Positions 1 through 10,640 of a stretch of 64,000 nt of DNA are shown here, one piece after another (the first letter of the stretch is position 1; each line of letters starts with the position of its first letter). The translations under genes and the position numbers were made by a program. The DNA is from Chondrus crispus. Lineage: Eukaryota > Rhodophyta > Florideophyceae > Gigartinales > Gigartinaceae. The notes under the pieces were generated by a model. It was not told where the DNA came from. It saw only the letters and a list, made by a program, of their open reading frames with translations, and ran no database searches. The stretch covers positions 81,063 through 145,062 of the forward strand of contig NW_005179085.1 of NCBI RefSeq assembly GCF_000350225.1. Reading direction: 5' to 3'.

Positions 1-2181
1 TCTCATACTTGTCGGTCATTCGCCCCTTGGAATGCGAAATGGTCAGAGCTCTCCATGGTGACGAAGCCAGACATTCTTATTCGCCAACAACGGCCAACGT
101 TTCTCACCGGCACGTGTCACAAAGGTCATCAGGACTGCCCTGCAATCCAGGAGCATTCACATCTCCTTCAAGGATTACAGGCAGTTCACCAGTGGAAGAA
201 GGAATCAATTCTCGTCTGCTTCTGCGTTTGCACTTTGCCAGCTGATCTCAGCGATCTCTCAAGAGATCTCTTTTGATGCACCGAAGGTAGCGTAATTTAG
301 TACAGCCAAATTCGGAACATCCGTCTGACCATTATACCAAGCAGATCTCGGACTTCTGTTTGGCCGTTTTAGAGGACCAAAATACGTTCCCTTCTACATA
401 CTGTACTCCATGGGATAAAGAGACATTCGAAATACTACAGTATATCCTTATGTCGTACAGTATATGAATAAATGTCATGAAAATAGGGATGTTTTGGCCA
501 TTCCCAGGACGGGAAACAGTGTATGTATTCTACCAAAAAGAATATTCTTTTGCGGGTCATTCTTTTAAAGAGAGACTACTGTACTGTACTGAAAAATGAG
601 ATCGCTTTCCATACAAAATCCGTCCTGAGGGGTGTCAGGTGTTCAACTTTTCACGAAAAATCGTTGCCATGTCAAGTCACGCAACTTGCGTGATCCCTTT
701 AATGGTCGCCACTCAAAGTGTTCGCTGTGCATCTTGGTTGCACCAGTTCGGCCTAGCAAGCTTCTCTGTGTACTCATTTGCGCGGCTGCAAGCAACTCAT
801 CATATTTGTCGCAGCCCGAGCGTGCGGGAAGCGGAGGGCAGGCGCAAGCACTACTTTCTCACGTTCGAGATGTACTCTCGAGAACGTATTCCCCTATCTC
901 GGCCCATTGTAATCGTGACAGACTACTGTAGCAGCACAGTCGTCCTTCGTTACGATCAGTTTGCGTTATGAGGCTGATCTGGTTCAATCTCAACTCCTTA
1001 AAGGGCGGTGCTTTCCGCTTGTCATAAATACTGACACGTGTATGACAAGGCTTTGCCGGCATGGCTGCACGGGACCAACTTGCGCGTCGCCAGGTTCCAA
1101 AGGTGAAATCGAGTTCCGATTTCGGTCATTCGGTAAGCTTGTCCGTAAAATAACGCGTTGTTTTTTTCCATTTGCCCACAACTCGCTGGACGTAAAGTAA
1201 ACCCGAGGTTGAAAATTCCACCACCAGTTTTGCGGACTGACCTCCAGCAAGGTAGGTACCTGCCCGCAACAAACGCAAGTCTGGTACATCCTTGTGCCGC
1301 CCGACGGAATCACGTGCACCTACGCGAATACTCGCTGAAGCGAATATTGTAGCTCGCCACAAGGATAGAAACGTTCTCAGTCGAAAGGGCGATGTGTTTC
1401 GTCTTCCTGACAGGCTGAGGGGGGCCGTTTGGAGAGGACCGCTTTTTAGAACCTTCTACTTGTCTATCTTTCGCGGTTGCTTCGGCGACATCTGTGGCAG
1501 ATCCTGTCGCGCTTTGATCCATTGATGGACTCTGCGCAGATGAAGCGATGGGGGCGTCCATGACGCATATCGCTACGACCCGTGCAGTCTAGGACTCGTT
1601 TGTGCTGATGAAAAGAACGGAAGACCCACTTCGTTTTTTTTTACGACGGGTCGATCCGGCACTGATGTGATCAGGCGGATGTGAAACTCGTGGAAAACTC
1701 ACATGCCCCGAGTTTTCGGTATGCTGTGAGTTTTGCCAAACGCGTTGTTTGAAAGTTTTGCGTTTAGAAAATCCGAGCAAACTCGCCGCCAAAACACGCG
1801 TTTTCGTGGCTTTGCGGACAACGTTGGTGACTGAACATATTTGTAGTTTATTGGTTCTAGTCGGTCACGGGACATCGGCTAAGAGAGGACACACAAAGGC
1901 TACGCAAACCATTAAACCATACTGGAAAACATAAAGAAAACATAGAGAACATAAAAAGAAAAAGACATGATGAGAAAGGAATCTACCTTCAAAGGTAGCG
2001 AGAGGGCAGCGCAGCTGGGGCTGGGCGGGCAAGAGAACTAGACATAGCCAGGAGAGGGGGGCCGGCAGGAGGCTCACGATGGCGTATTAAGTACTACGGA
2101 GTAGCGAGGCTGCGAGATGAGGTACGCTCGGTTGACTGATCGTAATTACAGCTACTCGCTATTCTCCGGGGAGTTTCACCC
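1..2181. other. AT-rich stretch without a recognised gene
   Basis: No frame here carries a domain I recognise. Several copies of the short word TACTGTA occur (for example around 575-590 and 925). On the minus strand 1561 to 1310 is an 83-residue frame starting at ATG, rich in Ser, Ala and Lys-Arg, followed in another frame by about 65 further residues. It could be the start of a low-complexity nuclear or transposon accessory protein, but no domain supports this. The stretch ends at the CTAT target duplication of the neighbouring transposon. Confidence 0.5.
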
Positions 2182-2185
2182 CTAT

Positions 2186-2396
2186 CCCCATGCAAGCTGC
2201 GTGATGATTTTTGATCACGCTGGCGGAGCGTGAAATTTCGTGATTTTGGGTGAATCACGATTACTGCGTGAACGTCACTCTGTGCAGCGTGAAGTTCACC
2301 CGGTCAATGCGTGAACGTCCTGCTGCAGAATCACGCTGATCACGAAATTGATCACTCTTTTCACGCTCATCACCCAAAACATCTACTTCGTCGCTC
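2186..2396 (+). repeat. Left terminal inverted repeat of the piggyBac-like element
   Basis: It begins CCCCATGCAAGCTGCGTGAT and matches the reverse complement of 7439-7649 with only a handful of differences over 211 bp. Within it, short words built on CGTGA and GATCACG recur in both orientations (GATCACGC, AATCACG, GCGTGAACGT). This looks like an array of subterminal binding sites for the transposase. The binding role is inference; the repeats are seen directly. Confidence 0.92.
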
Positions 2397-2460
2397 AACT
2401 CGAGTCAACTGTACCAAGGCTAGCAAATTGCAGATCGGGCCGTGTGAACAAAACTGACAG

Positions 2461-3177
2461 TTGTGTTGCATACGCAGTGCTCCTCTCGACTTCGATAAAC
2501 ACTATGGGCAAGATTTCTGCGTTTCAGCCATCCTAATCCGATCTCAGAGATCATCGCCATCTGACCACTGCGAAGCACGGGAGAGTTCAACGTTTGCACA
2601 TGGACCTGATGGCCGAGTCAGTTTATCTGCTGAACGAGTACCAAGAACGGTGTCACACCAAAATATTATCAGGGATGTTAACACGTCCGATGGTGAAACA
2701 ATATGTCGTCAGTTGCAATTTGACACTCCATCGGATGTACAGCGCGACAGATCAAGTGATGACAGCAATGCCCGGGATCCAGACTGGTCCTTCACACTGA
2801 TAATGGAACAAAATGGAAATAAGGGTGTCGGGGAGGCCTTTTGCGGTTCGTCAGAAGAATCGGCTTCCTCAGTAGCTGCTTCAGATACAGTTACAAACGC
2901 AGAAGTAGTGCACTTGTTTCAAGACCTAGGAACTCCTATCCACTCCTCGCTTTCGACGTGCACAGTTCCAAACGAACTTGATGAACGAACAGTTGCTACT
3001 GAGGATCATTGGTCATCTATATTTTGTGAGAATGCCGTGCAGTTCTATGGTTCCTCCAAGATGCATTTGATGCAGTCTGAGGCTGTTGAGGATATTCAAA
3101 ACGAAAGCTCGCTGGAAAGGACCGCAGCGCAAAGAAATAGAGACCTGTCTTCGTGGAATTATAGCTCAGCACTTTAA
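2461..3177 (+). CDS. Hypothetical 238-aa ORF at the 5' end of the piggyBac-like element
   Basis: This open frame lies just inside the left inverted repeat, upstream of the transposase fragments. It is acidic and Ser/Thr-rich (for example SSEESASSVAASDTV near residue 134) and has no membrane segment or recognised fold. PiggyBac-family proteins often begin with an acidic, poorly conserved tail, so this may be the N-terminal part of the transposase, cut from the next fragment (3193 on) by a stop and frame change. It could equally be a separate accessory ORF. The start chosen is the first ATG of the frame. Confidence 0.4.
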   Translation: MCCIRSAPLDFDKHYGQDFCVSAILIRSQRSSPSDHCEARESSTFAHGPDGRVSLSAERVPRTVSHQNIIRDVNTSDGETICRQLQFDTPSDVQRDRSSDDSNARDPDWSFTLIMEQNGNKGVGEAFCGSSEESASSVAASDTVTNAEVVHLFQDLGTPIHSSLSTCTVPNELDERTVATEDHWSSIFCENAVQFYGSSKMHLMQSEAVEDIQNESSLERTAAQRNRDLSSWNYSSAL

Positions 3178-3192
3178 AAGGTTGAATTAGGT

Positions 3193-3620
3193 GTGGATTG
3201 TATGAACAAATCTTTTGCCGAGCGGTTTGTATCTGAAAGCAATATGGTTCTGGACAATGTTCTTAACGAAGTGCGTGTGATATCCGTTATTAGAGGGACA
3301 ACGTCGTTGACTTCAATAACACGACTTCAACTTTTTGAAATGTTTTTACCGGAGAACGTACTTCATAAACTAATTGCACACGTGAACAGAGTGCTCAGAA
3401 CGACTAAGAAAAATCAGCAACTCTAGCTGAGTTAAAGTGTGCCATTATACCTCATGTATTGGCCGCTTCGTATGGTAGCAGTGTTGGGGTCATCACTGCT
3501 CCTGCGATCAGAGAGTTCTTCTACCAGACGAGAATAACTGGTGACCGGTATATGCAAATATGGTCTGCACTAAGTTGCACATCCAGGAAGCGGCAGCGCG
3601 TGCAGACATACGGCGAGGGT
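3193..3620 (+). pseudogene. PiggyBac-like transposase, N-terminal domain fragment
   Basis: Residues in the first frame (3193-3426) include ITRLQLFEMFLPENVLHKLI followed by an Asn-containing helix, the pattern that opens the DDE_Tnp_1_7 (piggyBac) domain. A second frame just downstream (about 3430-3620) contains ITAPAIREFF and TGDRYMQIWSALSC, matching the family's aromatic strand and the 'dRF..I...L' helix. A frame change and stop near 3426 separate the two. The catalytic region continues only after the GC-rich block at 3731-4440. Confidence 0.6.
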
Positions 3621-3730
3621 TAGTCAAATAAGCCTCTTCTTGGAAGCTCTTTAATAACTGAACTAGAACAAGAATTGCAGCAGTCAGTAGTGTAATAATA
3701 TGGATCCTTCCAGTTCAGTTTTTACCCGTC

Positions 3731-4440
3731 ACGGAGGGGGTGTCCACGGCAGCGGTAAAAATACAAGACCACCAACCTCTCTGCGAGGGCGGCGGTTATG
3801 ACTCCGGTAAACGGGCGAGTGGAATTGCGACCCCGGAGGAGATAGGGCTCAATGGGCATACGCTTCCACCAGGCGGTGAAACGACCAAACTGGGGAGCGT
3901 GTGCTTGCGGCCCTCAAGAATAACCCGCACGGGACGAACTGCCTCTTTTTCCTCAGTTCTCGCCAAAGGGGGTCGCTGCCCCCCTTTACTCTGGGGGCGT
4001 ACTGCCTCGGCTTCTAAGTACGTCGACCTCCGGCGGCCGGGCAGTACAGTAGTGATCCACTTCTACTTTGGATCACTACAGTGGAGTACCTCTACTGTAC
4101 TCCACGGGGGAGTAATCTGTACAGCGGCACCCGTGGCTGTACTCCTGCCACCTGTACTCGCAGGCAGAGCGCGCACCACGTGTGCTAGCTAGGACTCCCC
4201 CGGCTGACACTCCTATTACACTAATTTCTACGCCCCTGCAGTACGACCTTCTAGTCTACTGTACCCTATCGGGACGTTATACGTACGGCGGTACACGTGG
4301 CCATTCCGCCGCCACCTGTCACCCGTGGCGGTGCGTGCACCCCGTGTACAAGCTGAGTTATCCCCTGCCTTTCCAGTATCGTCTAATCACCCCTACGGGA
4401 TCTGCCTCCGGGCTGTTACGTTTACCGACACCGGTCGGTA
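3731..4440. repeat. GC-rich block inserted in the transposase gene
   Basis: Base composition jumps from AT-rich transposon sequence to a GC-rich block rich in inverted words such as GTGATCC/GGATCAC and GGAGTAC/GTACTCC (4050-4110). The hexamer ACCCGT occurs at both edges (3724-3729 and about 4440), which could be a target duplication. The block separates the N-terminal transposase fragment from the catalytic part. I see no coding domain; it may be a nonautonomous element or LTR fragment of the GC-rich class found elsewhere in the window. Confidence 0.45.
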
Positions 4441-6575
4441 CCCGTTCTCCCACAAGTAGGCGTCTTGTCTATATTCCGGGAAAGACAATATTTAGTCTGG
4501 ACGATGATCACCAGGGACTCCGTTCGAAAGCAGTAGCAGAGCTAACAAATCTTTCGCAAATCAACAATCCCCAGAAAGCTCTTGGTCCAGTCAACAATGC
4601 CGTTTGTTCGGCTCTAACGTCAACATTTATTGCAGGTCATTACTCGAGACCCGGTGAAAAAATCATCCACCTTTGGCAGCTCCTCGTCCAACTTATTCGA
4701 GGTGCTGCTACGCCTGGATCTATATCCCCTATGTGTGACGCCATATTTGCTTCAGATCGCGGCTATAACTCGCGAGAGACAATCTCTTTTATCAACGAAC
4801 GGCTTGGTGCCACTGGTATTGGCACACACAAACGATCTCTTGACTATCCATTCGTCTTCGGGGACGGACCAGTAAGAAAGACGCACAAAGGAATGGTAGT
4901 AAGCGAACGTGGATGCCGGGCTATATACTCGGCCACTAGGAAGCCCTCATCAAGTCAGGGAAAACCCGTGCAAGCAGTTGTATACCGTGAGAGCTGCAGT
5001 GGAAGAATTGGTGCAGTTTACCATAACAACTCCCGCTTGTTTGGTGCTCATTTGTTCACCCTCATTCCTAAAGCTGGGTACCAAAACTTTAACACCCCCC
5101 AAAATATTTGCAACCTTCACGAGGTATACAGCGCGGCAGGTACTGAGAACATCGCGGGAAGGATCCTGATTCCAACGCGCTCGTCTTCTGGAGACAGGTT
5201 TCTTCCTTTTCTGAAAGTGTCCCTGGCACTTCAGGAAGTTAATCACTTCACATTACTACAGGCAGAAGACCCAGACTGGTTTCTTGCAAGAGCTTTTCAG
5301 TTCACGTCAAGAACAACCCACACGTTCATATCGTGTATTGCGTCTGACTTCGAGAAAAATATCGCCACTCTTTCCTCTGTTATTGGTGGAATGGTCGTGA
5401 TGGTTGGTGCAACTGCATTACCGCAAGACAATTCAGAAACTGAATTACTGATAAAAGAGAAGTGGGATGCCGTTATGGATGGATTGCGAATGCAAAAAAG
5501 AGCACAACCAAGCGCCACTGCCCAGCAAGCTTCGGTGGATCGAGTCATGACCTGCACTTCTGCGTCCTTGTCAGCGCTTCGAAAGGAAGAACTGCTTACT
5601 GTACTGGAAAATGTAGGACACCGGCAACCTGTCTCAAATAGAAAGCAACAGCTAATTGATAAGATTATTCAGTTGCAGAGGAATATGGCAGATAGAACAG
5701 AAACTTTAAATATCCAAGAGGCAAGCAGTGAAACACAGTCCGAACAGAAAATGAAAAGGCTTTGTAACTCTCTCCTTGAAACTTCGTTAAACACATGGTT
5801 CATGAAGCAACTTATGAGCACTGCGGGCTTGAAGGAGGGATCATTTAATGAACACCAGGTTCTCAAGTCCCTAAAGATGTTCTTTGACAAAAACAAAGTA
5901 CAGGATGTGACACGAGTATGTATTGCGGGCGAGCCAAACATTCCAAGTGCATTTGCGTACGATTACAAGATTGAATACTTGCAAACTGTTGGTCTAATTG
6001 GCTCCAAGAGGGTGAAGTTAGTTGCTGGGAGCCCTGACGGTGTTGTGGCAATTTCAGATAATAAGGGGGACGTTTGTGTCGCAGCGGTGGAGATAAAGAC
6101 GATGACTGCCGTTAATACGATCGAGAAAGCAATAGAACTTAAGAGCAAGTACAATTCTTTGACTGTGCTCCCAAACATTGGTAGTAACCCGAAATCTATG
6201 AAATTTTTTCATGACTTGGTGCGGACTTCAAGCTACCGGCTGCAGTGCCTTCATCATAGTGCAGTGCTTGGTAAGGGAACTGTACTTTTTATTGTGGGAA
6301 AAGGAAGCAATATGGGCGTGGGTTCTATTATTTATGGGACACTGTTGCAGATTAACAACTCGTTTATTGCCGACTATTTGTACTGCATTTCAACCGTTCG
6401 TATATATTTTTTTGAATGGATTGGTAATGATGCAGAAAGTATACCCCTGCACCTAGATGAACTTTTGGTCAAGAGCCATGCAACGGATCTGTTCTCATAC
6501 GCCTCATTCTATAACCTGAGCAAAGCATACAAGACGCTTGCAGAAAAAATGGCCCCCTTCCCCCAGCTCGTATGA
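4182..6575 (+). pseudogene. PiggyBac-like transposase, first two catalytic motifs plus SAP-like and nuclease-like modules
   Basis: This is an open frame of 797 codons whose first ~85 residues come from the GC-rich insertion. Transposase homology starts near residue 88. FSLDDDHQGLRSK (about residues 102-114) sits where piggyBac has its first catalytic Asp. FASDRGYNSRETISF (about 188-202) followed by GATGIGTHKRSLDYPF matches the second Asp and the 'GT.r' strand. After VYRESCSGRIGAVYH the frame departs from the family. Residues ~463-498 (SALRKEELLTVLENVG ... QQLIDKI) resemble a SAP DNA-binding motif. Residues ~615-640 (AGSPDGVV ... VEIKTM) show the D-(x)n-ExK signature of PD-(D/E)XK nucleases of the YqaJ type. 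The third catalytic motif lies in the next, overlapping frame. Confidence 0.65.
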
Positions 6576-6823
6576 TCAGACCTTCTTCGTTGGTATTTTG
6601 GAACCTAACGAAAGGAGGTGTAGATGAATTTTCGAGAGCATTGAAACACATATGCTATACTAACTCGTCTGAAACCCCCATTGCAAGTGTCACTGGAAGG
6701 CTTGTCTGTGCACAACTCCATAATGCGGCTATAGTGCATCGTCTTGTTGTCGCAAAGCAGAAAGGCTTACTACCTAATAAGGGGGATCAGAACAGTCGAA
6801 ACGGCAATAAATACACTGCATGA
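6572..6823 (+). pseudogene. PiggyBac-like transposase, third catalytic Asp fragment
   Basis: The frame overlaps the preceding stop by ATGA and reads SLVFWNLTKGGVDEFSRAL, then a helix with LHNAAIVHRL. The motif KGGVD followed by an F.RAL/DQM-type helix is the third catalytic Asp region of piggyBac transposases, and the second helix is the conserved Asn-containing one that follows it. The -1 change of frame next to a C-rich run (6553-6564) suggests a small indel in a once continuous protein, though a short intron cannot be excluded. Confidence 0.7.
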
Positions 6824-6832
6824 AGACATGAC

Positions 6833-7299
6833 GTGTCCAGATGCGCGTCGTTCTCAGATTTTGCTAGACATCTAGCTCGTGAATGGGTTGAAAACTCACA
6901 GTCTGTTACGGGGTCTAACGACCAGCCATATCGGGATGTCAGTGAATGTCATGTGCCAGTTATAAGGCAGTTTTACGTTAAAATGCGGCATCTAAGTATA
7001 ATAGGCCAGCTGACAAAGAAAGGAGACTTTGCAGTCCCGAACTGCACACAAAGGCAGAAGGAAAAGCTGCGTACTGCTCCTTGTGCTCTTTTAACTATAC
7101 TTTTGTTTTACAAGGTGTGACATTTAAGAAGAAGGGTGGTTCAAAGGAGATCCAATGGTGTCTGTTATGTAGGCAACCGATATGTTACAAATGCTGGGAC
7201 AAGTGGCACAAGGACGAAGAGCTGCATCGGGCAACGGTTTCTCCTCACCAAAAAGAAGATTTTAGGGATAATGCTTTAGCCTCACTTTCAGTTGAGTAA
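6833..7299 (+). pseudogene. PiggyBac-like transposase, C-terminal Cys-rich domain
   Basis: From about 7065 the frame reads AYCSLC, then QWCLLC, then ICYKCWDKWH, giving three CxxC pairs and a trailing His in the order expected of the C-terminal cross-brace zinc finger of piggyBac transposases, which contacts the transposon ends. The preceding frame (6833-7120) supplies the basic linker and overlaps it in a different phase, so one more frameshift lies near 7060-7120. The right inverted repeat starts 140 bp after the stop codon. Confidence 0.65.
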
Positions 7300-7438
7300 A
7301 CACCTAGTCCGTATGAAAGGATAGTGCTATGGCAGAACTAATAATTTTGTTGCGATCCAAAAAAGACATGAGGACGCGTTTATATGCACAAGTTGGAATT
7401 ACTACCCTAGCTAGTCCTCAACACCATGTTGTCATGCA

Positions 7439-7649
7439 GAGTGACGAAGTAGATGTTTTGGGTGATGAGCGTGAAAAGAGTGATCAATTTCGTGATCCGC
7501 GTGATTCTGCAGCAAGACGTTCACGCATTGACCGGGTGAACTTCACGCTGCACAGAGTGACGTTCACGCAGTAATCGTGATTCACCCAAAATCACGAAAT
7601 TTTACGCTCCGCCAGCGTGATCAAAAATCATCACGCAGCTTGCGTAGGG
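7439..7649 (-). repeat. Right terminal inverted repeat of the piggyBac-like element
   Basis: This is the mirror copy of 2186-2396 and ends GCAGCTTGCGTAGGG immediately before CTAT. The two repeats differ at the fourth and sixth base from the tip and at scattered internal positions. Such high identity next to a badly broken transposase suggests either recent movement in trans or gene conversion between the ends. Confidence 0.92.
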
Positions 7650-7653
7650 CTAT

Positions 7654-10640
7654 ACAAGCTAGCGTGTACAGAGACGCGTACTCGCGGAGGGTAAATTATA
7701 TGTACTGTAGTGGCATTATGTACATGGACATCCAGCGCCCATCCTGAAGAATCAAAAGCATATGCGTCCTTCGCCCAACTTGAAGCCCGAAATAGCTCGG
7801 CAAATCTATCAGGCGTATCTTTCCGCGGTCATCAGCAGCACCGCAAATGCTCAGGAGAGCCGAGGACATAGCCCACGCCTGCACCATTCTTGCTGCTTGT
7901 CAACATTTTGGTTTGCGTAGAGCGCTTTGCCTGACGCGAAAACGCGGCGCGAAGACGCTAGCTGGCGCCGACGTAACAAAACTGAGATGTTCCTGTAACG
8001 AGGATCTGGATGTCTACGCAAGCGCTTCGCGTGGGATGCTAATGTAGAACTTGCCTCCGACGGTGAGTCGAGTGAAATCCTCTCTGATTCTACCTTTTCG
8101 AGGACGTCGACGGCTGTGGGGACGTTGCGCTCCCTGGACATGACGATGACGACAGAGGTGACGGCAGCGGTGGTTAGACCGGGCTGGGCGCAGAGTACGG
8201 CTTAGGCGCGGCAGTGCAGCGAGTTTGGCGAAAGTTAGAATGAGGGATTCGTGCAAAGCGTTCAGGCGCAGGGAACCCCGGGGCTTGTAGATGCGGCGTA
8301 GGCCGCCTTACTCACAACCCGACCTACGCATCCCCTTGCCCCTGTCTTCAAAATGAGGGGGAAGTGAGATGCACAATCGCACCGACCTCACGACGAAACC
8401 ATCCATATTTCGCTCAATCAGTTGAACTGAATGCATGACTATGATTTAATCATTCGGAAGTCGTAATTCGCTTGGTCCTAACTACGGTTATACTGTCCTG
8501 GTTGGGCAGAGCCCTCGACAAGGAGCAAAAAAACCAATAAATTTTTAGTGCTCATTGTTTTCGTGAACATGACACAATGTAATCACGCGCCTGAGTTCGT
8601 GCAGCCCCCGGGCTATAAGCCGTCTCCATGAAATATGTGAGAATGTAATAGCTGGACTTCTTTATTCTCCATCGCATGCAGATACCTCAAGGAAGATGGA
8701 AAGTGGGGGCTCAACAGCCTAGACGCGAAAATGTGTATTGCATCTTTTGGGAAGAGCGGGAGAAATCAGACCAACGGTCTGAAGCTTGACATTACCTTTT
8801 CTTCCATCCCTATACTTCGTTACTCTCTCAGTGGCTCTCCACCCACCCTCTTTCCCTGAGGCATCCCTCTCCCCACGACCGAGCATCTCCACCGACGAAA
8901 GCTTCTTGTGTGCTTCGTGCAAGCCACAGATGGAAGCAGAGTTGATCTCCACAGTGGCTCTATCCACGGCACAACCTTGGAGAATGTGGGAGGCGACTGC
9001 AGTAGTCTGTGGGGCACAGCAGCAGCTTTACACTATCTTCAATCCACTATTCTCACACCCGGGACCCTGGGCTCGACGAATGCTTAGTGAGCAGCCCCGA
9101 GGGACTGGCCCATACTTTGCAAGAGCAGAAGATTGGCTCTTCGCCAGAGGCTGATGGGATCAAAGGCAAACAAAAACGAGAATAGGATTGAAAGAGTCGT
9201 CAACCCCGCACTTCAACCTTCTTGACTAATGGCTGAGCACTCCGGCACTACTGTCTAAATGATAAGTGTAAAGAATTTCGACATCCTTTTGTGCTCCACA
9301 TTCATAAAGGTTCAGGAGGAAAAGGATCCATTTTTAGCTCTGAGATTGTGATTGGGAGTCGATGGTGTTAGTCGTGGTTCTATTTCACTGTCCTGTATCT
9401 TTCCCATGCGATTCTCTCTGGCAAAAAAGGTCTTATCTCAGAGAAATATTGTTTTTGTATTCTCTGAACCTAGATATATAACGGCCAGATCACGAAAGAC
9501 GTGTGTTCGTCTTTAAGGTGTAGTTGTGTTGAAAGGAAAAAACAATGGATTTGTCCTCTGTCAAAATGGCGTAGTATTGAGATGGCAAATAACATCAGAA
9601 TGATTAACAGTGCAATGGTAACATTCTTAGCGCTGTACAGTGTTAGAAGAAGGAAAAGAGTAACTTACGTTTGTAGAGTCTTCGTTTCACAGCAGTTCCT
9701 AAAATGAGCAAACTTGGGGCTGCAGGTTGGGGGGCTCGCAGAGTTAGTCACGCAATGTGCAATGGCAGCATTTCCTTTCTACGTCTGAACTATGACGCCA
9801 GATTGAGGAGAGTTTTGTAATCAGAAACAGTTTTTAACGCATGGTAGTTTCTTTGGGGCCTCCATACTATCCAGAGAGTTGGTGAAGTACAAGCTATAGA
9901 CTTGCGACAACTATTCTCGATACAGATCTGCTATTCTATCTCGGTTAACTTCTCTTTTGCCAACATGTACATCACTCCAGATCACCGCCTCATTGTTGGG
10001 AACCACGTTCGCACCCGCGCTATACTTCTTGCATCTGACAGTAATTGTTGTCACATGTATGGAGATAATTGGAAAGTCGCAAATATTTCTCGTTTCGTCT
10101 TCAGTTTCCTCAAGCGCACTTTACATGGTCGACATTCCACAGGCCATTCATTTCAATGAGTTTTGGACGACATTATTGAGATTAAGTGCTCCTTCTTGTA
10201 CAAATCAAATCATGAGAGGCCTCTGAAAATGCCAAAGAACTTTTCCAAATTCAAGGACAGGGTACGTAAATATCCGGTGATATGGCTACGAGAAGCTCAT
10301 TGTATGCTCCTTTGGAGACGGTCACTGCCGTTACAAGGAACGGAAATGCAATCATCACGATGAACACAAGTGCTCCCTTTGGTGGACCAGTAATTTTATG
10401 AATGAAGCCACTACATACGGGGGAAGTCATGATGCAAATTAATGAATATGTTTGCAGAAAACACAGGAGAAGATTGGCCCAGTCGATGTAATTGCATATG
10501 GTGGTCACTCCCTGAGTCACATGACGCCATGCGATTGGTTCATGTGGATATTTCCTCACGGTCATTTATCTGAAATGGTTTATTCTACCAATCAGTAGAT
10601 GAAGCAGCGCGATCTGCATATTACATCGAAGGGTGAGTTG
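7654..10640. other. AT-rich stretch, no recognised gene
   Basis: Open frames are short and lack domains. The longest, 8786-9154 plus strand (122 codons), begins with a hydrophobic stretch but shows no further features. On the minus strand 10565-10251 reads two hydrophobic segments of about 20 residues (around NLLLCFLQTYSLICIM and ALVFIVMIAFPFLVTAVTV), which could be a fragment of a membrane transporter; I cannot name the family and no flanking exon is clear. Nothing else can be supported. Confidence 0.4.
10251..10565 (-). CDS. Hypothetical membrane-protein-like ORF
   Basis: A 104-codon frame starting at an ATG with two predicted hydrophobic helices separated by a short loop containing GFIHKITGPPKGA. 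A loop of Gly, Pro and basic residues between two helices is common in major-facilitator-type transporters, but no family signature can be named. Adjacent minus-strand frames carry stops, so if genuine this is one exon or a relic. Confidence 0.2.
   Translation of the reverse strand: MTVRKYPHEPIAWRHVTQGVTTICNYIDWANLLLCFLQTYSLICIMTSPVCSGFIHKITGPPKGALVFIVMIAFPFLVTAVTVSKGAYNELLVAISPDIYVPCP

Larger units (their letters stand above)
2186..7649 (+). mobile_element. piggyBac-like DNA transposon, 5.46 kb, with long inverted repeats
   Basis: The element is bounded by near-identical 211-bp terminal inverted repeats and flanked by the direct repeat CTAT (2182-2185 and 7650-7653), read as a 4-bp target duplication. 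Four bases is the usual length for piggyBac, although the usual sequence is TTAA. Inside lie fragments of one plus-strand transposase in order: N-terminal domain (3193-3620), first and second catalytic Asp regions (after 4443), the third Asp in a KGGVD motif (6572-6823) and a C-terminal Cys-rich finger (to 7299). The reading frame is broken at several points and a GC-rich block sits at about 3731-4440, so this copy is probably inactive even though its ends are well preserved. Confidence 0.85.

Noticed and set aside
1310-1561. Myb-like accessory protein of another Harbinger element
   Set aside because: The Ser/Ala-rich start resembles such proteins in composition only; no Trp-containing helix or adjacent transposase was found.
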